A stretch of 64,000 nucleotides of DNA, taken from NCBI GenBank assembly GCA_020848275.1, contig JADLAK010000101.1, positions 25,083 through 89,082 on the forward strand, written 5' to 3'. Below are positions 34,422 through 43,263 of the stretch, one piece after another (within the stretch, counting starts at the first letter, position 1; each line of letters begins with the position of its first letter). A model generated the notes under the pieces. It worked only from the letters and a program-made list of their open reading frames with translations. It ran no database searches and was not told the DNA's origin. The translations under genes and the position numbers were made by a program. Source of the DNA: Planctomycetota bacterium (GTDB lineage: Bacteria > Planctomycetota > UBA8742 > UBA2392).

Positions 34422-34844
34422 CTACGCGATGCTCTCGAGGCCCTTGGTGAAGCGGCCGGCGTGGGACTTCTCGGCTCGCGCCAGGGTCTCAAACCAGTCG
34501 GCGATTTCGGGATATCCCTCTTCGCGCGCGGTCTTGGCAAAACCGGGGTACATCTGCGTGTACTCGTAGGTTTCACCGGCAACGGCGCTCTGGAGGTTCA
34601 ACTTGGTGCCGCCAATGGGCTTGTCGGTGTCCGGGTCGCCGACCTGCTTCAGGTAATCGAGGTGGCCGTGCGCGTGGCCGGTTTCACCCTCGGCCGTATC
34701 ACGGAACAAGCCTGCGACATCCGGGTAACCCTCGACGTCCGCCTGTTTGGCGAAATACAGGTAACGGCGGTTGGCCTTGCTCTCGCCGGCGAACGCCGCC
34801 GCAAGATTCTGCCAGGTCTTCTTGTCTTTACTCAGTTTAGCCAT
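34422..34844 (-). CDS. Rubrerythrin-like di-iron protein without rubredoxin domain
   Basis: A 140-residue erythrin. The diiron four-helix bundle ligands are visible as [47 protein letters not shown] and [11 protein letters not shown]. The C-terminal rubredoxin domain of classical rubrerythrin is missing, so electrons must come from another protein, probably the Fe-S oxidoreductase next door. The family reduces hydrogen peroxide. CAGGAG precedes the ATG at 34844; a longer in-frame extension to 35000 overlaps the regulator gene and is rejected. Confidence 0.93.
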   Translation of the reverse strand: MAKLSKDKKTWQNLAAAFAGESKANRRYLYFAKQADVEGYPDVAGLFRDTAEGETGHAHGHLDYLKQVGDPDTDKPIGGTKLNLQSAVAGETYEYTQMYPGFAKTAREEGYPEIADWFETLARAEKSHAGRFTKGLESIA

Positions 34845-34890
34845 GACTCTCTCTCCTGGTTTCTGATGGTCAGTCAGTCCTTGTTGCCGG

Positions 34891-35325
34891 CTACTTTTTT
34901 CGCCGGCCGTAAACAGTAAGTTTGGCGCCCTCCACGGCAAAGCCGCGGCGTGCCAGCGCGTTGAGGTCAAGCTTGACCCCGGCGCTGTCGTCGAGGTCAA
35001 TCACCTCGCCGGTTTCGGTATCGATGAAATGGTGATGGTCGCCCGGCGTGCGGTCGAACAGCTTGGTCCCGCCGTCGGTGGTGATCTCACCGATCGCGCC
35101 GATTTTCACCAGCGTCTCGAGCACGTTGTAGACCGTCGAAAGCGACAACGCGGGGTTGTCGCGGGCGACTGCCTGGTGCACTTGCTCGGCAGTCAAATGC
35201 CCGTGGCTTTGCAGCAGCACGCGATAAACCGCCAGCCGCTGCAGCGTGACTTTAAGACCCGCAGCGCGAAGCTTTTCGTAAAGCTCCTGCGTTCGGGTCT
35301 CAATCTGCCTGGCATCCAACTTCAT
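34891..35325 (-). CDS. Fur-family regulator, probably PerR-type
   Basis: A 144-residue Fur-family repressor. The winged helix (LKVTLQRLAVYRVLLQSHGHLTAEQVHQAV, LSLSTVYNVLETLVKIGAI) and the metal site DHHHFIDTETGEVIDLD are clear. The structural CxxC pairs of many Fur/PerR proteins are absent. Its position at the head of a rubrerythrin/Fe-S/DUF3501 cluster and a Per-box-like palindrome upstream argue for peroxide sensing rather than iron. It is the first gene of the run and probably represses itself and the cluster. Confidence 0.9.
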   Translation of the reverse strand: MKLDARQIETRTQELYEKLRAAGLKVTLQRLAVYRVLLQSHGHLTAEQVHQAVARDNPALSLSTVYNVLETLVKIGAIGEITTDGGTKLFDRTPGDHHHFIDTETGEVIDLDDSAGVKLDLNALARRGFAVEGAKLTVYGRRKK

Positions 35326-35365
35326 GCCTGAATGATAGCCGTTAGTAATTCGAAAGCAAGTCTAA

Positions 35366-35380
35366 TTAGGAATAATTCTT
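35366..35380 (-). promoter_or_regulatory. Per-box-like operator upstream of the PerR-type gene
   Basis: On the minus strand AAGAATTATTCCTAA contains the palindromic core GAAT-T-ATTC and is close to the Bacillus Per box (TTAGAATTATTCTAA, sharing the core AGAATTATTC). It lies about 45 nt upstream of the regulator's start codon, a place where binding could block its promoter. Confidence 0.6.
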
Positions 35381-35386
35381 GATTGA

Positions 35387-38300
35387 CTAGACCCGCTTCC
35401 CGTCATCGAGCACGTAGACGTTTTCCGGCTCGGGCGACAACGTCAGCGCGTTGCCGTTACCGTTGCCGTTGTCGTCTGCCGGCGATGCATCGCCGCGTTC
35501 GGGGGTATCGTCCTTGCGCGGATCGTCCACGCCGTCGCCAACGTCCTTGTTGACGAGGAATGCGAACACCCGAGCGGTGAACCTGCCCACGCTCGCGCTC
35601 ACGACATACAGCGTCGGGACATAAACCGTCGTCAGGATCGTCGCCACGCCCAGGCCGAAAATCACCGCCGTCGCCATCGGCTTCCACCACTGCACACTGT
35701 CGCCGCCGACGATCCACTGGAACTTGAAGAAGTCGAAGCTGATGCCCACAGCCATCGGCAGCAGGCCCAGCAGAGTCGTGATCGCAGTCAGCAACACAGG
35801 CCTCATGCGCGTGCGGCCGGCAATCACCGCGGCTTCCGTGACGGAGTGCCCCTCACGCACAAGCTGGTTGGCGTAGTCGATCAGCACAATAGCGTTGTTC
35901 ACTACCACGCCGCCCAGCGAAATCACGCCGATGCCGGTCATGATGATGCCGAAGCGCTGGCCGCACACCAGCAGCGAAATCAGCACGCCGATCAGCGACA
36001 TGATCACGCTGCCCATGATGATCATGCTTTGCGTGAAGCTGTTGAATTGCGCGATGATGATCAGGAACACCAGGCCCATCGCCACCATGAAGGCCTGCAT
36101 CAGGAACATGCCGGCCTTCTGCTGCTCTTCGTTTTCACCCGTCAAGGCGTAGGAAAAGCCCTGGGGCATGACCGACGCGTCGCGGCCAATCGCCTCGGCC
36201 ACCGCCTTGCGCACCACGTTGGCGTCCATGCCGTCCTGCACGTTGGAACTGACGGTAGCCACGCGTTTGGCGTCGACCCGGCGGATGGTGCCCGCGCCGC
36301 CGCGGTATTGAAGGCTCGCCACCGTCGAAAGCGGGATCGGGTTGCCGAACAGGTCCGAAATGCGGATGGTATCGAACACCGTCGGGTCGTTGCGGCGCTC
36401 AGCAGGCAGCCGCACGACGATGTCGCGTTCCTCATTGCCCTCGTCGTAGCCGCCAATGCGCCGGCCGTTGATCAGCATCTTCACGAAACTGCCGATCACC
36501 TGGCTGGTGAGGCCGAGCATCGCCGCCTTCTGGCGGTCGATGCGCACGCGCAACTCGGGCTTGCCGATACGATAGTCGTCCCGGAGGTCCTTGATGCCGG
36601 GAATCGTGGCCACGATGTCCCTGACCTTACGCGTGGCATCGGCCAGGTCGGCCTCGTTCTCGACACTGATCTCGATGTTGACCGGCGGGCCCGTCGGCGG
36701 GCCGCCTTGCTGGCGCTTGATTTCAATGTCGGCGCCGGGAATGTCCTCAAATAGCGTGTACAGCGAGTTCAGGTAGTCCGTCGGCTTGCCTTTGCGGTTT
36801 TCGTATTCCTTGAACGCCAGCGTGATATTCGCCAGGTGGGTGGCGTCAGCGCCGTTCTCAAAGGGGTTGGCCGTGCCGCCGCCGCCTACAGTGGTCTCGA
36901 TGCCCTTGAGGTCTTCCGTTGGCGGCAGGCGCGACTCGATCACGCGCGCAATGCGGTCGGTTTGCTCGATGCTCGTGCCCACGGGCGCAGTGATGTTTAT
37001 TTCCGCCAGCACCGGCTCGATCGGCGGAAAGAACTCCACTCCGGGGTTGGCCGCGCCGAACAACATGAAGGTGCCAAACAGCGCCCCGATGCCCGCGGCG
37101 GTGGTCAGCTTGGGCCAGCTCAGGCACTTGCGCAGGAACTTTTCATAGGCATTGAGGAACATGTGCCCGGCGCCGCCCCACTTCGCCATCAGGCCGCCTT
37201 CGCCGTAACGCGACACGCGCATGAAGGTCACGGCCATCACGGGGTTGATCACCAGCGCCACAAACAACGAACACGTCAGCACGATGATCACGCAGATCGG
37301 CAAGAAGCGCATGAACTCGCCCACCATGCCGGGCCAGAAAATCATGGGCGCAAATGCGGCGAGCGTCGTCATCGTCGAGGTCGTGATCGGCCAGGCGATT
37401 TCGCGCGTGCCGTCCAGCGCCGCCTTCAGGGCCTTCTTGCCCATCGACATGTGGCGGTAGATATTCTCGACGGTCACAATGGCGTTGTCGACGAGCATGC
37501 CCTGCGCAAGCACGAGGCTGAACAGCACCATCATGTTGAGCGTCATGCCCATCCACTGGATGACGACAAAGCTGATCAGCATCGAAAAGGGGATGGCGAG
37601 CGAAACCATCAGCGCATTGCGCAGGCCCATCGCCAGGAAGATCACCAGCACGACCAGCACCAGCGCCGAGAGCACGTTGTTCTCGAGGTCGCTGACCATG
37701 TTGCGTATCTGCGTGCTGTTATCGACGATGATCTCGTAACCGACGCCGGAGGGAAACTGCTCCTTGGCCTGGCGCAGGATTTCCTTGCAGACCGCGGTCA
37801 TGACAAGGATGTTTGCGCCCGTGCGCTTGACTACGCTAAGGGAGACAGCGGGTTTGCCGTTGTGGCGCGCGTAACTCAGCGGCTCCTTGTACGAGCGTTT
37901 GGCGGTAGCCACGTCGCGCAAATACACGGGCTTGCCGTTGGCGTCCTTGAAGACGATCAGGCCGTTGACGTCATCGGCGGTCTTGAATTCGCCGGGCACG
38001 CGCACCGAGGGTTTCACATGGCCGGTGTCGACGCCGCCGGCGCTGGTGTCGACGTTTTCACCCGACAGCGTGGCGATCAGGTTGTTGACCGGCAACTTGA
38101 ACGAAGTAAGCCGCTCGGGATCGACATCGATCTGGATTTCAGGCTCGAGGCTGCCCGCGATGTTCGCGCTCAGAACGCCCGGGGCCTGTTCCAGCGCGTC
38201 CTCGAGCTTCTCGGCTATCGGTTGCAGCACCGACACCGGCGCACCGTAGAGCGAAATGACCAGCACCGGGAACTCGGAAAAACTCAGTTCCTGGATCGTC

Positions 38301-38680
38301 TCGTCCTCGGCGTCGTCGGGAAATTCGCTTTTGGCGACGTTGAATTTCTCGCGCGTGCGTTGCAGCGCGTCCTCAACCTGCACGTTGGATTCAAACTGGA
38401 TCGTCGAGATGCTTGCGCCCTCGACCGACACGCTTGTCAACTTGTCCAGGCCCTTGAGGTTCTTGAGCTGGCGCTCCAGAGGAATCGTGATGCCGTTTTC
38501 GACGTCCGCGGGGCTTGCCTCGGGCAGCGGCACGACCACCGTCACCAGCGGCATCTTGATGTCGGGGAAACTTTCGCGCGGCAAAAACATGTAGCTCATC
38601 GCGCCCATGGCCGTGACGAAAAACATCAGCACGAACACGGCGATGCGGTGTCTGGTCGAGAAATTCGTCAGCGGCATCAT
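35387..38680 (-). CDS. RND efflux pump inner-membrane permease
   Basis: A 1097-residue RND permease with the usual twelve membrane helices and two large periplasmic loops. The N-terminus (RHRIAVFVLMFFVTAMGAMSYMFLPRESFPDI) is helix 1 with the conserved proline-rich start of the porter domain. The helix 4 proton-relay region reads AQGMLVDNAIVTVENIYRHM, with a single Asp where HAE1 pumps often have two; helix 10-11 reads GGVVVNNAIVLIDYANQLVREG. A C-terminal Asp/Asn-rich tail of about 60 residues is added. It lies 18 nt downstream of the TetR-adaptor gene. No outer-membrane channel gene is present here. Substrate unknown. Confidence 0.93.
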   Translation of the reverse strand: MMPLTNFSTRHRIAVFVLMFFVTAMGAMSYMFLPRESFPDIKMPLVTVVVPLPEASPADVENGITIPLERQLKNLKGLDKLTSVSVEGASISTIQFESNVQVEDALQRTREKFNVAKSEFPDDAEDETIQELSFSEFPVLVISLYGAPVSVLQPIAEKLEDALEQAPGVLSANIAGSLEPEIQIDVDPERLTSFKLPVNNLIATLSGENVDTSAGGVDTGHVKPSVRVPGEFKTADDVNGLIVFKDANGKPVYLRDVATAKRSYKEPLSYARHNGKPAVSLSVVKRTGANILVMTAVCKEILRQAKEQFPSGVGYEIIVDNSTQIRNMVSDLENNVLSALVLVVLVIFLAMGLRNALMVSLAIPFSMLISFVVIQWMGMTLNMMVLFSLVLAQGMLVDNAIVTVENIYRHMSMGKKALKAALDGTREIAWPITTSTMTTLAAFAPMIFWPGMVGEFMRFLPICVIIVLTCSLFVALVINPVMAVTFMRVSRYGEGGLMAKWGGAGHMFLNAYEKFLRKCLSWPKLTTAAGIGALFGTFMLFGAANPGVEFFPPIEPVLAEINITAPVGTSIEQTDRIARVIESRLPPTEDLKGIETTVGGGGTANPFENGADATHLANITLAFKEYENRKGKPTDYLNSLYTLFEDIPGADIEIKRQQGGPPTGPPVNIEISVENEADLADATRKVRDIVATIPGIKDLRDDYRIGKPELRVRIDRQKAAMLGLTSQVIGSFVKMLINGRRIGGYDEGNEERDIVVRLPAERRNDPTVFDTIRISDLFGNPIPLSTVASLQYRGGAGTIRRVDAKRVATVSSNVQDGMDANVVRKAVAEAIGRDASVMPQGFSYALTGENEEQQKAGMFLMQAFMVAMGLVFLIIIAQFNSFTQSMIIMGSVIMSLIGVLISLLVCGQRFGIIMTGIGVISLGGVVVNNAIVLIDYANQLVREGHSVTEAAVIAGRTRMRPVLLTAITTLLGLLPMAVGISFDFFKFQWIVGGDSVQWWKPMATAVIFGLGVATILTTVYVPTLYVVSASVGRFTARVFAFLVNKDVGDGVDDPRKDDTPERGDASPADDNGNGNGNALTLSPEPENVYVLDDGKRV

Positions 38681-38698
38681 GGCTGTCGCGTGCTCCGT

Positions 38699-40447
38699 TT
38701 ACTTCGTCTCGGTCGGGTCGGTGCGAACCTGCACCGCATCCCCGTCATTGATGCTCTGCGCCCCCACCGTGATCACCGTGTCCCCCGCCGCAAGCCCCTC
38801 AAGGATCTCGAAGCGGTTGCCCGTCATCACGCCGCGCTTGATCTTGCGCCGCCAGGCCTTGCCGTCCATCAGCACAAAGGCCACCTCGTCTTCTCCCTCA
38901 AGCTTGATGGCCTGCAACGGCACCACCAGGGCGTCGGCCTTGTCGTAGGTTGTCAGCATTAACGTGCCGAAGATGCCCGAAAGCACCCTGCCGTCGGCGT
39001 TGTCGACCTCCGTCTCGACGCGAAAGGTGTGCGTGGCGGCGTTGGCGACTTTGTCTATCAGGCTGACTTTGCCCTTTCGCTTGAGCGCGCCGCCGGCTTC
39101 CTTGAGCGCGGAGAACTCGATCTCAAACTCGTCGCCGTGCTTGATCAGGCTGATGTAAGCCTCGGGGACGTCGAAGCTGAACACCGTCGGGTTCAGCACA
39201 TCGACGATGCCGATCAACTCGCCCTGGTTGACGTATTCGCCTTTCTGGCGCAGGCGTTTGCGCAGCACCCCAGCGTGCGGCGACACTACCATCGTGTCGC
39301 GCAGCATCTTTTGCGCCTGCTTCAGCCCGATCTCGGCATTGTCCACGTCGAGCTTGGCGCGGTCGCGCTGCTGCTCGGTCGAATCCTTGTATTCCAGCAC
39401 GCGCTTTTGGTCGCGCACCGCCTGGTCGAAGGCGAGTTTGCGCGCCGCGTGCAGGACCTGGACCTCGGCGTCGTTGATGCGCGCAAAGGTAAACAAGGTC
39501 TTCTTTTCCGGAGCCAGCTTCGCCTCGGCTTCGAGATCGACGACGGAATAAGGCGACGCGCTTTTGGGGATGGTCTGGCCCTCCTTGAAAGGAAGGTCGA
39601 TGATTTCGCCTGACGCCGCGGCGCGAAGTTCAATCGTTTCGCGCGGAGCCGTCACCCCCGGTAACTTGAGTTGTACCTGGAGTTTTTCCGTCGCCAGCGT
39701 CGATACCACCACGTTGCGCGGCGGCGGCGCCTTCGGCGCCTGGGCGCCGGCTCCACCACCCCCACCGCCGCAACCCGCGATCAACGCGATGCCGGCGGTA
39801 ATCAGCAACACAAGCAGGGCCTTGCCGGCTCGGCGCTTTTTGGCCGGAATTGCAGCTTTGGCGCCCATCGCGCCCTCGAACACAGTCTTCACGATTTCCT
39901 CGGCCTCGACGTCGGCGTCACCGGTCCACTTCGGACACTGCAACATCAAAATCAGGTGGTGCATCAACAAACCCCAGTACGCGCGCAACACGCGGTGCGC
40001 GCGCGCCTCATTCAGGCCGCCGCTGCGCAGGTAGGCCGCCCATTCGCCAAAGGCGCTTTCGTGGCGCTCGCGGCAGTCTTCAAAAATCGCGCGCAGACTC
40101 GAACGCCCGAACCAGATCGCGAAACTGAACGCCAGCGTGTTGCGCCGCTCCTGCGCAAGCCGGATTTTCCCCCGCGCATAGCCCAGCAGGGCGTCGCGGA
40201 TCACCAATTGCTTCAACGCCTGCTCGCGCAGCTTGCGCGCTTCATCGAAGAAGTCCGAGATCACCGCGCGCGCCAGCCCCTCCTTGCTGCCGTAGTGGTA
40301 ATAAAGCGCAGGCTTTGTTACGCCACAGGCCTCCACGATTTCACGCACGCTGACGGCGTCGTAGCCGCGCGCGGCGAACAGCTCCGCGGCGCGCTCCAGC
40401 AGCTTGCGGCCGGTCTGGGAAGTGTGGGTCGATTCAGCGATCGCCAT
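38699..40447 (-). CDS. TetR regulator fused to RND membrane-fusion (adaptor) protein
   Basis: A single 582-residue frame. Residues 1-195 are a complete TetR-family repressor: helix-turn-helix AELFAARGYDAVSVREIVEACGVTKPALYYHYGSKEGL and an all-helical C-terminal domain. Residues 203-225 are basic then hydrophobic and end LIAGC, a lipobox; after a Gly-rich linker comes an HlyD/AcrA adaptor (about 245-575) with lipoyl-like half-motifs (SGEIIDLPFKEGQTI ... VVSPHAGVLRKRL), a coiled-coil hairpin and a beta-barrel domain. An internal ATG (residue 194, 39868) has GAGG 5 nt upstream, and from it the product would be a normal adaptor lipoprotein. So the gene may give both a membrane-tethered repressor and a free adaptor. 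The ATG at 40447 lies next to TetR-type palindromes. Confidence 0.88.
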   Translation of the reverse strand: MAIAESTHTSQTGRKLLERAAELFAARGYDAVSVREIVEACGVTKPALYYHYGSKEGLARAVISDFFDEARKLREQALKQLVIRDALLGYARGKIRLAQERRNTLAFSFAIWFGRSSLRAIFEDCRERHESAFGEWAAYLRSGGLNEARAHRVLRAYWGLLMHHLILMLQCPKWTGDADVEAEEIVKTVFEGAMGAKAAIPAKKRRAGKALLVLLITAGIALIAGCGGGGGGAGAQAPKAPPPRNVVVSTLATEKLQVQLKLPGVTAPRETIELRAAASGEIIDLPFKEGQTIPKSASPYSVVDLEAEAKLAPEKKTLFTFARINDAEVQVLHAARKLAFDQAVRDQKRVLEYKDSTEQQRDRAKLDVDNAEIGLKQAQKMLRDTMVVSPHAGVLRKRLRQKGEYVNQGELIGIVDVLNPTVFSFDVPEAYISLIKHGDEFEIEFSALKEAGGALKRKGKVSLIDKVANAATHTFRVETEVDNADGRVLSGIFGTLMLTTYDKADALVVPLQAIKLEGEDEVAFVLMDGKAWRRKIKRGVMTGNRFEILEGLAAGDTVITVGAQSINDGDAVQVRTDPTETK

Positions 40448-40453
40448 GACATA

Positions 40454-40465
40454 TACCGACAGGTA
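40454..40465. promoter_or_regulatory. TetR-type operator, site 1
   Basis: TACCGACAGGTA, an imperfect palindrome of the TACCG-NN-CGGTA type, 7 nt upstream of the start codon of the TetR fusion and 34 bp (centre to centre) from site 2. Confidence 0.7.
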
Positions 40466-40487
40466 GGTTAGAACGTGAGTCTAGTTC

Positions 40488-40499
40488 TACCGAACGGTA
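40488..40499. promoter_or_regulatory. TetR-type operator, site 2
   Basis: TACCG-AA-CGGTA, a perfect palindrome. Sites 1 and 2 lie in the short region between the TetR-adaptor gene and the divergent nucleotidyltransferase gene, so both could be regulated by the fused repressor. Confidence 0.75.
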
Positions 40500-40540
40500 T
40501 ATCAAGCGCATGCTGGACCTTTGAACGCGGCGTGTGTTGC

Positions 40541-41344
40541 ATGCGTCACATGGTCCCGGCCAAACACCAGAAATTCCTCGATGCCGCTTTGAATTACTTC
40601 AAGGCCGACGCACGCGCGCTTGGTGTCGCCGCCGGCGGTTCGCTGTGTGCCGCCACGATGGACGAATACTCCGACCTTGACCTCGTCGTCGTGGTCGCAC
40701 CCCACGCCCGCGCCGAAATCATGGCCGAGCGCAAGCAGATCGCCGCGAAGCTTGGGCCGATGCTGACCGTCTTCACCGCCGAACACGTAGGTGAGCCGCG
40801 CATGGTGATTGCGATTTACGGCCCGCCGCCGCTGCACGTCGACTTGAAGTTCATAGACATCACGGAACTCGAAAAGCGCGTCGAGAACCCGCGAGTCCTG
40901 TTTGAGCGCGACGGCGCGCTCAGTGCCGTCATCGCCGCCACACAACCGGCGCCGCCCGGGCCAATCAACCTTGAGTGGCTCGAAGAACGCTTCTGGGGCT
41001 GGACGCACTACAACATCGAGAAAACCCTGCGCGGCGAATGGCTTGAATGCCACGCCGGCGCAGGTTTCGTCAACAACGTGGTGCTGGGGCCTATGGCCCT
41101 GACCGCCGCGGGTTACAGCGGCCTGGACAAACAAGGCGTGCGGCGGCTGGAAACCCGCGCGCCGGAGGTCGCCGCAAAGCTCCGCGCCTGTATGGCCGCG
41201 CATGACCGCGCGAGTTTCCTGCGCGTCTGGCAAGTGCAGGCTGACTTGTACACGGAATTGCGGCAGAAATTGTCTTGTCGGCCGGTAATTGTCAGCGCCG
41301 CCGAAAAAGTCGTGCGGGAATATCTGGCCGCACACATGAAGTAA
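40541..41344 (+). CDS. Nucleotidyltransferase-fold protein
   Basis: About 267 residues. The nucleotidyltransferase signature is GGSLCAATMDEYSDLDLVVVV (Gly-Ser followed by Asp-x-Asp), with the third Asp probably in LHVDLKFID. It resembles streptomycin/lincosamide adenylyltransferases and other small-substrate NTases, but the substrate is unknown. Start is uncertain (ATG at 40541 or 40550; an earlier in-frame codon at 40475 lies within the operators). It is divergent from the efflux operon and shares its operator region, so a link to drug resistance is plausible but unproven. Confidence 0.75.
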   Translation: MRHMVPAKHQKFLDAALNYFKADARALGVAAGGSLCAATMDEYSDLDLVVVVAPHARAEIMAERKQIAAKLGPMLTVFTAEHVGEPRMVIAIYGPPPLHVDLKFIDITELEKRVENPRVLFERDGALSAVIAATQPAPPGPINLEWLEERFWGWTHYNIEKTLRGEWLECHAGAGFVNNVVLGPMALTAAGYSGLDKQGVRRLETRAPEVAAKLRACMAAHDRASFLRVWQVQADLYTELRQKLSCRPVIVSAAEKVVREYLAAHMK

Positions 41345-41351
41345 TCTGGGT

Positions 41352-41420
41352 GCGGACATTCCTGTCCGCAGTCGCGGCATTTGCGGCGACAATTCGGCCG
41401 CGCGGGCAAGAATGCCCGCG
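41352..41420. repeat. Paired hairpins between convergent genes
   Basis: GCGGACA-TTCC-TGTCCGC (41352-41369) and CGCGGGCA-AGAA-TGCCCGCG (41399-41420), separated by a weaker GTCGC..GCGAC stem. The first is the same stem as the one upstream of flagellin at 60770 read on the other strand. They could act as bidirectional terminators between the nucleotidyltransferase and glycosyltransferase genes. Confidence 0.7.
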
Positions 41421-41427
41421 CCACAGG

Positions 41428-43245
41428 TCAAATGAGCGCCAGCAGCCAGCGCCAAAGTCCGCTGAACCAGAACCCGCCGCGCATCGCCTGCCGCGCGTGA
41501 AAGCGCGCCTCGCGCCGCGCGTCCGGCTCATCACGGCCCTTCAGCTTCGCGCGCGCAAGCTCGAGTTCCTTGCCGCCGGCGCGCTCGATCATGCCCGAGC
41601 GGTTGAGTTCACCGTAAAGCAGCGCGTTGATGATGCAGATGCGCGTGTAGGCTTCCTCCAGCGCCTTGTAGCGGTCGCCGCGGCTGATGCTGTCTTCGCT
41701 GCGGTGGATGATCGCCAGCGGCTGTTCGCACTGCGCGATGCGGCCCTGCGCGACCTTCGCGACGCGCAGGAAGAAATCCCAGTCGTTGCTGATCGGGAAA
41801 CGCTCGTTGAACAGGCCGACCCTTTCGATCAACTCGCGCCTGAACATCAGCGTGCTGGTCTTGATCGAGAGCTTGGCGTACAGCTCGTCGAAGACCCGCG
41901 CCGCATCGGGCAAACGCTCGGGCTTGGTTTCGCGCGACCCGTCGACGTTGACATGCACATGACGCGACCAGCACACAAGCGTGTCCGGCTTGATCGCCGC
42001 CAACTGCGTCGCGAGTTTGTCGGGCGTCCATTCATCATCGCTGTCCAGCAACGCGATCCATTCTCCTCGCGCGCGCCGCAGGCCAACGTTACGCGCGCTT
42101 GATGCCCCGCCGTTCGGCTTTCGGATAAAGCGCACGCGCTCGGGCGGCTGCTCGAACATCCTGGGCGTTTCATCGGTGCTGCCGTCATCCAACAGCAGTA
42201 CCTCGACAGACTTTTCCGTCTGGTTCAGCACCGACTGCACCGCGCGCATGGCCGCATTGGCCCTGTTAAAGGAAGGAATCACGACACTGATGCGCGGCGC
42301 GAAACTTGCGGGCAGGTTTTCCGTCTCGAGCACGCCCGTCGCTTCCGCCTGCAACTGCGTCATTTCCACATAGCGCGGCCAGCGCGCCGCAACCGAATCC
42401 GCCACGCGCGCGGGCAATGGCCGCGGAACATCACGCGCGGGCCGCGTGAGCGCTCCATGCAACGCCGCCCAGACGCTTTCCAGCGACAGATCCCCCGCCA
42501 GCGGCGTCAGCACTTTCGAATTCGGCGCGTTTTTCACCGGGTCGCTGGTCTGGAACACCAGCACGCCGGGCAGGCCCAGCGCCGCCGCAAGATGCCCGAC
42601 GCCGCTGTCGTTGCCGCAATAGAATTCGCACTGGTCAAGCAGCGCGGTCAGATCCGTCAGGGGCAGATCGAATTTCGCGTCGTAGGCGTTCTCCCAGCCG
42701 TCGGCGCTGCGATCCACACGCGTGCCGACGACGACGACGTGCCGGCCCTCTTCCTTTAACCGCGCGCACACATCCTTCCAGTACGGCCAGCGTTTAGCGG
42801 CGTTCGCCGGGTCGCAACCCGCGTGAATCGCGACCGCGCCGCGCCTCAAATCGAACTTCCGATCACTTTTGTTCGCAAACGCTTGCGGCGTCGGCCCCGC
42901 ATAGCCCAGCCAGCGCGCGGCTTCAACGTTGGCCTCGGTCTCGCTTTGCTTGCGTAGGTGACGGCGCTCGACTTTTAAACACAGGCCCGGCGGAAACAGG
43001 CGCGTAAGCAAGCGGCGGCCGTAGGCGCTGACGCCGAAGTCGTAATCGGCGACTTTGAACTGCCGCGGCGAGGTGAAAACTTTCCCGATCACATCCCAGC
43101 CACGCCAGAGCTCGGCGAATTTCGCCGCGCCGTCGCCATTGATGAAAAGATCAACCTCGTGGCCGATTAAATGCAGCGCGCGGCACAGCGGCGTTCCCTG
43201 CACGCAGTTGCCGAGGCCTTGGCTGACTTCGACAAGAAGTTTCAT
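41428..43245 (-). CDS. Two-domain glycosyltransferase (GT9 + GT2)
   Basis: A 605-residue fusion. Residues 1-300 are a GT9 heptosyltransferase-like domain (GLGNCVQGTPLCRALHLIG, VAIHAGCDPANAAKRWPYW, CGNDSGVGHLAAALGLPGVLVF). Residues about 318-560 are a GT2 domain (PRISVVIPSFNRANAAMRAV, LLDDGSTDETP, LLDSDDEWTPDKL). Both catalytic cores look intact. It likely adds sugars in lipopolysaccharide or another glycan, with two steps in one protein. The end is basic and hydrophobic (GFWFSGLWRWLLALI), possibly a membrane contact. Confidence 0.9.
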   Translation of the reverse strand: MKLLVEVSQGLGNCVQGTPLCRALHLIGHEVDLFINGDGAAKFAELWRGWDVIGKVFTSPRQFKVADYDFGVSAYGRRLLTRLFPPGLCLKVERRHLRKQSETEANVEAARWLGYAGPTPQAFANKSDRKFDLRRGAVAIHAGCDPANAAKRWPYWKDVCARLKEEGRHVVVVGTRVDRSADGWENAYDAKFDLPLTDLTALLDQCEFYCGNDSGVGHLAAALGLPGVLVFQTSDPVKNAPNSKVLTPLAGDLSLESVWAALHGALTRPARDVPRPLPARVADSVAARWPRYVEMTQLQAEATGVLETENLPASFAPRISVVIPSFNRANAAMRAVQSVLNQTEKSVEVLLLDDGSTDETPRMFEQPPERVRFIRKPNGGASSARNVGLRRARGEWIALLDSDDEWTPDKLATQLAAIKPDTLVCWSRHVHVNVDGSRETKPERLPDAARVFDELYAKLSIKTSTLMFRRELIERVGLFNERFPISNDWDFFLRVAKVAQGRIAQCEQPLAIIHRSEDSISRGDRYKALEEAYTRICIINALLYGELNRSGMIERAGGKELELARAKLKGRDEPDARREARFHARQAMRGGFWFSGLWRWLLALI

Positions 43246-43263
43246 CCGCGGGCGATACTAGCT

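Noticed and set aside
36836..38962. 708-codon open frame antisense to the RND permease
   Set aside because: A His/Arg/Asp-rich shadow that spans the gap between two genuine genes on the other strand.
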